A stretch of 39,849 nucleotides of DNA. It comes from Mesotaenium endlicherianum. Taxonomy: Eukaryota > Streptophyta > Zygnematophyceae > Zygnematales > Mesotaeniaceae. Of the stretch, positions 33,010 through 39,849 are shown piece after piece. The notes beneath the pieces were generated by a model. The model was not told where the DNA came from, did no database searches, and worked only from the letters and a program-made list of their open reading frames with translations. Every line of letters begins with the position of its first letter. Position 1 is the stretch's first letter. The translations under genes and the position numbers were made by a program. The DNA lies in assembly GCA_009602735.1 (NCBI GenBank), contig WELA01009367.1, positions 380-40,228 of the forward strand. The letters run 5' to 3'.

Positions 33010-33561
33010 CCTCCTGTTGGGACTGATACATGCTCGCCATTTGCGATTGCATTTGCACAAATAACGCTCCCAAATCCACACTCTGAGGTGGGAGTCTAGC
33101 AAATGCAGCAGTAGTAGTGGCATCAACTCGCTGAGTAGTGTCCTCAACAGTCCCTCTCGCTCCTGCAGCAGCAATTCTTGCCGCATTCAATCGGTCACGA
33201 ATTTGACCTAGGGGCACATTGAGTTGTACAGCAGGAGGTGGGTTCAGAACATTGGCCCTTGTTGCCATAAATTCTTCGACAGTGCGCTCGTCCGCTGGCT
33301 GTCCTTCCCTCCGTTTTGTATTTACAATAGCTTTTGCTAATCGTTCGGCTTCCAGTCTGATTCTTTCCTCCTCAGCCTGCTGTGCTGCAATTGCAGCAAT
33401 AGCAGCTGCCTCATCTGCAGCCTTTCTAGCTGCAGTATCTGCCACTGCTTCAGAATAGGTACGGGTTCCCGCTACATGGCTTTCAGCCTGATTTTTGACA
33501 TTCTCGTTATCCTGGTTCTCCATGTTTCGGGAGTTGCTAGTTTGAGACCTGTCCTTCCCAT
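33005..33561 (-). pseudogene. gag: Family 1 gag N-terminal part, outer copy
   Basis: The ATG at 33561 is 22 bases after the primer site, but one base is missing a few codons later (GACAGGTC against GACAAGGTC in the left copy), so the initial frame fails. The rest of the frame matches the left copy: NQDNENVKN, the Ala/Glu-rich coiled coil, and NPPPAVQLNVPLGQIRDRLNAA. It ends in the element D target site and continues at 26330. Confidence 0.85.
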
Positions 33562-33582
33562 ACAAAGAAGACTGTGATAACG

Positions 33583-33594
33583 GCTTTGATACCA
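33583..33594 (-). promoter_or_regulatory. Primer binding site, outer family 1 copy
   Basis: TGGTATCAAAGC on the minus strand, one base after LTR4. One mismatch to the plant initiator-Met site. Confidence 0.7.
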
Positions 33595-33595
33595 C

Positions 33596-34077
33596 TGGAT
33601 TGAATCGACTTACCAAATAGGCGATTAACAATTAATGAAGATCTCTATGTCAACAAGTAATCTTTGTGGTATTGTCTGTTAATTGATTCAACAGCAAAAG
33701 AAACACACTAGCAGTGGACAATACTTGGAAGTGAAATGGAAGTAAACTAGCATCAATAATGCAATCAGTAAACTTCATACATAAGCAAGGTTAGAAGACA
33801 GTGCATATCAATGGCTTCTTGCCTTGGATTCAGATCTCTCTTCGTAAGCTGTACAAGAGAGTTGGCCTCGTTTTCGAACGCCGAACTCGAGAGCAATACC
33901 TAGCATATGTACATGGAATGAGTTTACTGGTCAGCCTGCTGCTCCCGGCTGAGTCATTATATTGATTATTTTATAAGGTCCAACAAACTCAATATCAACT
34001 AAATTTCAGCAAGCTGAACTTATTTAACTATTATATTTAAATGACTATTATATCTACCAATATACTGATCCATTACA
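33596..34077 (-). repeat. Family 1 LTR4 (5' LTR of outer copy, internally deleted)
   Basis: 482 bp, from TGTAATGGATC at 34077 to the primer-site side at 33596. About 237 bp shorter than the other three LTRs owing to one internal deletion at about 33928, between GAGTTTACT and CAGCCTGCTGC. It shares marker bases with LTR1. Confidence 0.85.
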
Positions 34078-34564
34078 AATGCTCTCCATGCAGAGGGTCG
34101 TCTTAATCGAGATTTGTCTAAAATTGTCAGAATTGCATGGCCCTTTGGGCTCGCGTTATCACAAACGATGTTCCTGGTGTTTCGCATGCAATTATTGTTG
34201 TTGCACGGTACACAACTTCTTGCTCTTGAAGTTGAATATTTATTTGGGCATGTTTGGGTGCATATGTATGGGATGGGGCGCATATTTGCTATAAAAGACT
34301 ATGATGCCTTATTGGCACATGACCTCCTAGGAGAACAAGCGAAGATAACCGCTCCAAAGAATTTAGAGGAGACAAGTCCCCAAATCTCCAAAACGGCAAG
34401 CAGGCTCACAGAACGCTTGCAATGGTGGTAGAATTGGTGCAAATCTAGCACAGTCTTATCCACCATAGCCAGAGATTTTCAGTTGGAGTGGCAGTATTTG
34501 CTTCCGCCACCTTTGAATTAAACCCAATCTCAAAGGCTGTTTGCAATTTCTGGAGTTCGCCCGC
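34078..34564 (+). pseudogene. Element E sequence between gag and RT, broken
   Basis: Resumes element E after the Ty3/gypsy nest. Two frames are open from the junction, one to about 34294 (Cys-rich: CSWCFACNYCC) and one to 34431, so I cannot say which continues ORF1. The second holds KDYDALLAHDLLGEQAKITAPKN. It probably contains the end of ORF1 and the start of the pol ORF. Confidence 0.35.
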
Positions 34565-35248
34565 GAAGCCGTAGCAAAATTGGTAGACACAGGCGCAACA
34601 CAAGTTTGGCCATATACTGCTCCTCCCACAGTCATTAGCCCGCTTAACGTGGTGCAAGGAAAGAAGCTTCGCCACATACTAGACCTATGACATGTGAACT
34701 TTTTCCTCAAAAAAGTGAAGTTCAAGTATGAGAACCCTCGGAACTTACCCAAAGTGGTCGCACCCGGCGACTATATGTATTCCATAGACTTGAAATCCAG
34801 ATATCACCATATCCCAATGCACCCCGAGTTCCACAAATACTTGAATTTCCACTTGGATGGCACGACATATATGTTCACTTGCTTACCTTTTAAGTTAGCC
34901 ACCGCCCAATTCATATTTACCAAAGTATAAAAGGTGTTGATAGGTAGATGGAGATCACATGACATTGAAATCTTGCCATATTTAGACAATTTTCTCGGCG
35001 CTAGCAACACACTCGAACGCCACAAGCAACATCGCAATATAGTTATAGAGGACTTTGCCTCGGCCAGATTTGTCGTCAACAAAACAAAGGCGGAGTTAAA
35101 ACCCACACAAATCATTAAATTTCTCGGCGTAGCGGTACATTCCAAACCATACAGAGTACACATAGAACACAGGAGGAGAACTAAACTTTTGGACATTATT
35201 TCGGACTTGGAACGCCGTACAGCCGGGGGTAACGTTGTCCCTGTTTGA
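34565..35248 (+). pseudogene. DIRS-type reverse transcriptase of element E, broken
   Basis: RT with motifs in order: GKKLRHILDL (motif 1/2), MYSIDLKSRYHHIPMHPEFHKYLNF (motif A, catalytic Asp present), LPFKLATAQFIFTKV (motif B), LPYLDNFLGA (motif C, where the second catalytic Asp of YxDD is Asn, at 34988-34990), then KFLGVAVHS. One frame throughout, with stops at 34688, 34928 and 35246. The motif set (YHHIP, FTKV, YLD-FL) is that of DIRS-like rather than Ty3-like RTs. Confidence 0.75.
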
Positions 35249-35860
35249 CGCCTAGCCTCGGTCGCAGGCCAAATTATTTCCATGAACATAGTCTTTGGTG
35301 GCCTATCTGGCATGTACACCCGCCACCTCTACGCCAACCTCTTGGACGGCTGGTACTGGACGGATTCCATCCAGGTACAACTTGAAGTCCTAATAGAACT
35401 ACGCTTCTGGAGAGAAAATTTTGATAGGTTTAACAGTGCACCACTAGTGGCGCACTTACTTCCCGACTTCGTCCTGCACACGGACGCTAGTGAGGATGGC
35501 TGGGGAGCCCATCTGGCGCAAGTGCAACCCACCACAACTTGGCACATGCGCGGTAAATTGTCCTCTCAGACACTAGGCCAATCTTCCCCAGCCCGAGACT
35601 TGGAGGCAATCGCCCACGCCGTCGAGACGGCACACGTCATTATCGGACAACGCTAGACGCTGATCCGGACGGACAATCAGGCAGCTTACTACATCCTGAA
35701 GAAAGGAGGCTCCACGAAGTCGCTCCTCCGAAATTTGTGCAGACGCATATTCGACAGTGCCCTCTTGTCAGGGTGCAAATTTTTCATCGACTGGACACCT
35801 CGCAAAACAACGAAGTCGCAGACGCCCTGTCAAATTCGTGGACACGGACGACTACGGGCT
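35249..35860 (+). pseudogene. RNase H domain of element E, broken
   Basis: Same frame as RT: LHTDASEDGWGAHL (first Asp), SPARDLEAIAHAVE (Glu), a TAG at 35654-35656, IRTDNQAAYYIL (Asp), FIDWTPRK, after which the frame shifts and NNEVADALSNSW (final Asp) appears in another frame at about 35808-35850. RNase H removes the RNA template. All the usual acidic residues can be located. Confidence 0.75.
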
Positions 35861-36314
35861 CACGGGCCCAGCCTTCACCAGTTTGGACAACATGTGGGGT
35901 CCATTCTCGGTGGACCGTTTCGCCACCACAGCTAATCCACAAGTAGCACGGTTCAACACTTGCTTCTTATGTGCCGGTGCCGAAAGCACTAACGCCTTTA
36001 CAGTGAGTTGGGAAGGGAAAAATAACTCTTATTTCTCGCCCCCCCAGCTCATAGCACACACCATCTGGCACGCATGCAGATGCCACGCAGAATGCACAGT
36101 CATAGTACCCTACTGGCGGGCGGTAGTATGGTGGCCCCTCCTTCTTGGGGACGCTCGCATCTGGGCAAGTTTTATCACAAACGTACACATCGTTGGGTAC
36201 AGCACACACGTGCTAACCGTAGGAGAAGGTACGCGGGCATTTGGGGAGAAAGGTATCCCACTTTGCACTATGTTGGCCCTCCGACTGAAGCCAAGCCCTC
36301 GTGTGCGCAGATAG
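35857..36314 (+). pseudogene. Post-RNase H segment typical of DIRS-like pol
   Basis: Open frame with WGPFSVDRFATTANPQVARFN, ESTNAFTVSWEGKNNSYFSPP and CTVIVPYWRAVVWWPLLLGD. This conserved stretch lies between RNase H and recombinase in DIRS-like elements (compare the DLFA...FN...DAF..W...PP pattern). Its function is unknown to me. The frame is shifted relative to the upstream RNase H. Confidence 0.6.
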
Positions 36315-37313
36315 TCAGCGGACAAACAAACAATACTGGACACAGCTAGAGACACGCCAGATCGACTTGGCACTAGCGGCCCTTGCCCCTCGTACCCTTC
36401 AAACGTATGACACGTACAGGCGACGATTCGTCCAGTTTTGCACTCAACACCAGAAAGCGTCGCTACCAGCCAAGACACACACAGTGGTAGTGTACCTCAT
36501 CCACATGATCACACAGATTGCCTTTTGGCATCTATTTACAGTGTCGTTAGCAGCCATCAGTGCCGTGCACAGACTAGCGCACTTGCCCAATCCTACCATC
36601 TTCCCCAGGGCCACACTCCTCAAAAAATCTGCTTTTCGATTACTAGAGAAACCACATAAAACGAAGATGCCGTTGGCCCCGACCAAACTTCGAGAAATCA
36701 TGGAAAAGTTTGCCTTTCCTGGCGTACCCCCCCACCACTTGATTAAAGCAGCTACCTTGCTGTTCATGCACCATGCACTCTTACGTTGGTCTAACCTAGT
36801 CCAAATTACACTTAGCGAGATACAGTTCGAAGGACACCCGCAAATTGAGGCGCTTAGACTTCAAATCCCTCACTCCAAAAACGACCCTGGCAGCAAGGAA
36901 CATTTGCCTCCCTATTCATTACTGGGGGGATATGGTGCCCTGTTGCCATGCTGTACCGCCTACTAGAAGAGATCCCGGGCTATGGCGCAGGCGACCACTT
37001 GATCCAAGGATTCAATCGCACTCACGCACTGACCCGCCGAGCACCCAGCTACACAGAAGTACGGGAATAGTGCCTGGAATGCTTTGGAGCAGTAGGCATC
37101 ACTATGCAAGAATGCGACACGCATTCCTTGCATAAAGGAGCAGCCACAGCGGCAGCCAATGCGGGTGTTCCTAATCGGGTATTCCAGAAAATGGAAAGAT
37201 GGCGCTCAGAACAAGCAAAAGCTGCCTACGTCGTACAACTCCCACGGGCACTCCGCCACGCCGCTAACGCCATAGACTTAGAAAATGATCACGCGACCAC
37301 GCAGTATACATAG
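36315..37313 (+). pseudogene. Tyrosine recombinase of element E, broken
   Basis: Integrates circular DNA by site-specific recombination instead of a DDE integrase. The N-terminal SAM-like part (LAPRTLQTYDTYRRRFVQFC) leads to catalytic box I Arg in LLRWSNLV (36784-36786), Lys in HSKND, a frameshift near 36930, TAG at 37068-37070, box II HSLHKGAAT (37122 onward) with His where the family has Arg, then MERWRSEQAKAAYV with the nucleophile Tyr at 37227-37229. The Arg-to-His change, frameshift and stop make it inactive. Its order after RT/RNase H identifies the element as DIRS/PAT-like. Confidence 0.75.
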
Positions 37314-37928
37314 CCGCACATTTCAGCCGCGTTTAAATGCAAATATTGCCGCAGCATTAACACATAGCTCTACCTTACACTTGTGTGCAGGCCCCAGGAT
37401 TCGACAAAAGTCGCGGATTTCGAGAAATTTCGGAAACATCCTCTGGCCTGCTCTGGGCGACGGTCAGGGTTTCGAGAACATCCGACAAAATTTGGTAGGA
37501 TTTTTTCAATAATTCTTGCGTTTGTGTGAAGAAATTCAATATTGACGAATTGTGGTGAGTCTGGTCACTTATTTCAACAGGTCTAACGACATTGTACCAA
37601 GAATCAATTCCATGGCCATCTCTGTGACATACCCGACCATATATGATGTGATAATTGTCAATGTAAGACAACTATTGGCGCTTTTGTCGAGGTTGTTGCG
37701 CCAAAACTCAATTGTCCGCATTCATATACCGCACTGCGTATACCGAACTGCGTCGGAATTGAACACTGCGCTTAGAATCGATGAGGCGATGATTTTACGC
37801 GACATCGGCTCCTAATGCCCAGGATTTCTTTTGACATAATCTAAGATTTTTGAGGATTTTTAAACATCCAAAGAAGCAAATAACATAAAATTTATCTCGA
37901 ATCCTGGGGCCTGCTTGTGTGCTTTCCC
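37314..37928 (+). other. Noncoding 3' region of element E
   Basis: AT-rich, with short frames only and no recognisable gene. Precedes repeat B1. Confidence 0.4.
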
Positions 37929-37995
37929 ATTGCTATTCTTTTCGCCAATACAAACTATTCTTCTTGCCAAGGGCAATGTACAACTTATCAAAGTA
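37929..37995 (+). repeat. Split direct repeat B1 of element E
   Basis: From ATTGCTATTCTTTTCGCCAAT to CAACTTATCAAAGTA. Repeated at 38433-38501 about 505 bases further on, with a few indels and substitutions. Confidence 0.75.
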
Positions 37996-38152
37996 ATATT
38001 GTGTATATGAAATATTCAAAATAGATCTTGATAAGTGGCACTGCGAGAGCAATCTCCTCGCAGCCAATCAGTTGCAAGCAGCTGCCGAGCAGCTGCTACG
38101 CAGCGTCGCCACAGTGGCGGCGACTGCACCTATATCAGGTGCAATACCGCGA
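37996..38152 (+). other. Sequence between B1 and A2, GC-rich palindromic words
   Basis: Contains CAGCTGC-rich and GCCACAGTGGCGGC stretches and the short inverted repeat GCACCTATATCAGGTGC (6-bp arms). No counterpart upstream of A1 is obvious, so the A repeats are not alignable here. Confidence 0.4.
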
Positions 38153-38205
38153 TAACTGCTTCATTGCACAGGCAAATGAGAAGCAGTAAACTAGCATTAC
38201 CAGCC
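38153..38205 (+). repeat. Split direct repeat A2 of element E
   Basis: 48 of 53 bases match A1 (3412-3464). Confidence 0.7.
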
Positions 38206-38432
38206 ACCCGCCCACCCGTACACGCACGCACCAGACACGACACGCCGGGCCGACTAGAGATTTGTAGCTATTTAAGAGATTCCAAGTAGAGCCTTGTTCG
38301 ACTAGTCATATGACCATAATGCTACCTTGTAGAAACCTTGTAAAGCCTGTATAACCGTCATAATATCTTGTAACTAGCTACATTCCTAGGTTAGCATTTA
38401 GATTAGCCCAAACGCGGTCATTATAAGCTAAT

Positions 38433-38501
38433 ATTGCTATTCTTTTCGCCAATAAATACAAAACATTTCTTGCCAAGGTCAATGTACAACTTATCAAAGT
38501 A
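38433..38501 (+). repeat. Split direct repeat B2, right end of element E
   Basis: Second copy of the B repeat. Similarity to B1 stops after CAAAGTA at 38501, the proposed right end of element E. Confidence 0.7.
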
Positions 38502-39039
38502 GAGCAAGTCGAGCATGAAATAGAGCATGTCCTGGGGCAGCCTGGGGCAGCTTGAGAGGGGGGGCATTGTTTCCGCTGACTTTTGAAGTGATGTCGAAGA
38601 GAAGTTGACACTTTCGAATTATGACTTGTGACTTCCAGTGACTTCACCTTGAAATAATCGCGGCCACTCGTGGCTACTCATGCATGGCTGACCGTGAAAA
38701 TTTTATATCGCCCCATTTTTATGGCGATTAGCCGCGTGCCATATGGCCGACATAAGCCCCGATATATCGGCAGTCAACTAGAGTCGCAAGAAGGTTTAAT
38801 AGAAGTCAACTTTTGGGGACACAGTTAAGGAAATGGTTACAGTGGTTAGAGAGGCCAACGAGTGCAAGGGCGTCTTTTCAGCGACTCTAGCAGACCCTCA
38901 GTCCTGACTCCACCCAACTCTACCCAACTCTACCAGAAATGGCAGGTTATAGCATTGACCAGTAATGCTCAGCTGACTTTCTCGTTTGTCTGTCACCGGG
39001 GCATCTCTTTGAGAACACTTTTCTTACCCGGAGTTTTAG
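38502..39039. other. Unassigned flank, no gene seen
   Basis: Mixed-composition DNA right of element E, with a short duplicated word (CCTGGGGCAG twice at about 38530). No open frame of note, RNA gene or element terminus. Confidence 0.4.
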
Positions 39040-39084
39040 GTGAGGCTTGAGCAAAAGTGTGACTCTAGGTGCCCTGAGCTAGAA

Positions 39085-39480
39085 ATGGCTGGAGAGGAGG
39101 CGAACGATACCAGACCAGGCGATTCTCTGCAACAAAAGGATGGGGACGCAAAGTCTGCTGAAGTGTCGACGAGTGGTAGCGCTGGATTGAGAGTAAATGA
39201 CAGCTTGAGCCAGGGCAAAGTGCTCTTCAAGCCTTCTCGGGGGAACCAAGGTACCCCCATTGGCTCCATCATGCACCACTTCCGTGAGCCTAAGAATACG
39301 AAACCGCATTGCATGGTTAATGACGATTGCGCCTCTTCAGAGGGTAGTGTGTTCCTGTCCTTCATCGCCTGTGAATTCTCACACTGAGTGCCACCCTCAG
39401 TTGGTATTTCTTCAGCTGAAGAGGACGCCAGAAGTGGGCCCGCCTTCGTTCTCTTCTTCCTTGACCGTTCTTTGCTGGAA
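39085..39480 (+). other. Possible host exon pair, weak
   Basis: An ATG at 39085 opens about 100 codons of ordinary composition (MAGEEANDTRPGDSL...), ending at 39387. Near 39345 there is a possible donor (GAG-GGTAGTG), and at 39411 a pyrimidine-rich acceptor (TGGTATTTCTTCAG), beyond which an open stretch continues to about 39480. An overlapping 153-codon frame on the minus strand (39036-39497) is as long. I recognise no domain in either. Host gene fragment, pseudogene or chance are all possible. Confidence 0.2.
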
Positions 39481-39794
39481 TGACTTCCATTTAACATTGT
39501 TCGACCCCCTTACTCCTGCGGACCCACTAAGAATCAGAACGACCTTCGGAGATCTCAAGGTCTGCTGCATCGATGAATCACAGTCGTTGCTGCACGTCCT
39601 TGAAGGAGCGCAAGCATTACCATGGAAGCTTCTCTCTCGTAGCTTGCTAGGTGATGCAGAAGCTGTCAGTCGATCGCACACACAGTTATACATGTACATG
39701 TGCCCATCTGCATGTCTAGAGAGAAGAGAGTAGATCCGTCTGAAGCACCTCCTGTCGTTTTTGGGAATAGGCAGCTGCCTGCTTGTGCCCTATG

Positions 39795-39849
39795 CTCGCC
39801 CATTTTGATCATGCAGAGGGGGGCGAGGGGGCGGGGGCGGGGGCGGGGG
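39795..39849 (+). repeat. G-rich run at the window edge, possible quadruplex
   Basis: AGAGGGGGGCGAGGGGG followed by tandem GGGGGC units to the last base. Several runs of five G separated by single C could fold as a G-quadruplex. The array continues out of the window. Confidence 0.7.

Larger units (their letters stand above)
4771..34077 (-). mobile_element. Outer family 1 Ty3/gypsy element, nested and rearranged
   Basis: A minus-strand chromodomain-bearing Ty3/gypsy element inserted in element E. Its LTRs are 33596-34077 (5') and 4771-5489 (3'). They share marker bases absent from the other two family 1 LTRs: TTACCAAATAGGCG at the inner end, AAATGGAAGTAAAC, TCAATAATGCAATC and CCTAGCATATG. Its 5' end retains a primer site and the N-terminal half of gag. 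The rest is interrupted by element D, element C and the inner family 1 copy. Recombination with the inner copy has mixed the two, so the gag-pol stretch at 6334-11600 and that at 14936-26330 are each probably part inner and part outer. No matching target duplication is visible: flanks are TTATG at 4766-4770 and AATGC at 34078-34082. Confidence 0.65.
3412..38501 (+). mobile_element. Element E: decayed DIRS/PAT-type tyrosine-recombinase retrotransposon, interrupted
   Basis: The outermost mobile element of the window. On the right it carries, in order, reverse transcriptase, RNase H, a DIRS-type post-RNase H segment and a tyrosine recombinase (34565-37313). On the left is a Cys-rich gag-like ORF1 (3473-4770). 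Its terminal sequences follow the split-direct-repeat plan A1 (3412-3464), ORFs, B1 (37929-37995), A2 (38153-38205), B2 (38433-38501), which is known for PAT/Ngaro/Kangaroo-like elements. It lacks LTRs and a DDE integrase. All genes have stops and frameshifts, so it is dead. A 29.3-kb nest of Ty3/gypsy elements sits between ORF1 and the RT gene. The exact left terminus is uncertain because A1 and A2 diverge upstream of 3412/38153. Confidence 0.65.

Noticed and set aside
4766..34082. A target duplication for the outer family 1 element
   Set aside because: The flanks TTATG and AATGC do not match. Alternative boundaries give at best 3 of 5, so I do not claim a duplication.
37996..38152. tRNA-like or structured RNA in the GC-rich stretch between B1 and A2
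   Set aside because: Short inverted words exist, but no cloverleaf, A/B box or known RNA pattern could be drawn.
39036..39497. 153-codon minus-strand frame
   Set aside because: It overlaps the plus-strand candidate, has no recognisable domain and no clear start context. Kept only as a caution in the weak exon entry.

Overview
The window looks like repeat-rich nuclear DNA from a plant-lineage eukaryote. Almost all recognisable coding sequence belongs to retrotransposons. The Ty3/gypsy elements carry chromodomains and primer sites resembling the 3' end of plant initiator-methionine tRNA. A DIRS/PAT-type tyrosine-recombinase retroelement is also present, a group known from green algae but not expected in flowering plants. 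A streptophyte alga or other early-diverging green lineage (for example a Chara-like genome) is my best guess, but nothing here fixes the species. I see no convincing intact host gene, tRNA, rRNA or CRISPR array.

Layout. Positions 1-2775 are a GC-rich minisatellite with a 34-bp period, each unit centred on a perfect hairpin. About 3412-38501 is a single old tyrosine-recombinase retroelement (E) with split direct repeats in the order A1 - ORF1 - RT/RNase H/recombinase - B1 - A2 - B2. It is heavily decayed and is interrupted by about 29.3 kb of nested Ty3/gypsy elements (4771-34077). The last 1.3 kb is unassigned apart from a doubtful gene candidate and a G-rich run at the window edge.

The nest. 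Family 1 has LTRs of about 720 bp beginning TGTAATG. One outer copy on the minus strand has its 3' LTR at 4771-5489 and its 5' LTR at 33596-34077. A second, inner copy was inserted into it in the opposite orientation, with its LTRs now at 5581-6299 and 13675-14395. The inner LTRs now face opposite ways, and the presumed target duplication reads CACCG on one side and CGGTG on the other. This is best explained by an inversion through recombination between the inverted gag-pol regions of the two copies. Diagnostic bases in the four LTRs support this pairing. Family 1 also carries an extra open frame (ORF3) downstream of pol that I do not recognise.

Family 2 (503-bp LTRs, TGTAGTG...CTACA) is young. 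Copy C (15591-22270, minus strand) lies in family 1 integrase, and copy D (26331-33004, plus strand) lies in family 1 gag. Both have perfect 5-bp target duplications (GAGAC and TTTGT). They are nearly identical and form an inverted repeat with 6.7-kb arms. C has intact gag and pol; D has one nonsense codon in gag. Both families have a gag/pol overlap in the -1 frame containing an in-phase canonical slippery heptamer, so -1 ribosomal frameshifting is the likely route to Gag-Pol.

Inferred order of events: element E, then outer family 1, then inner family 1, then (in uncertain order) the inversion and the two family 2 insertions.
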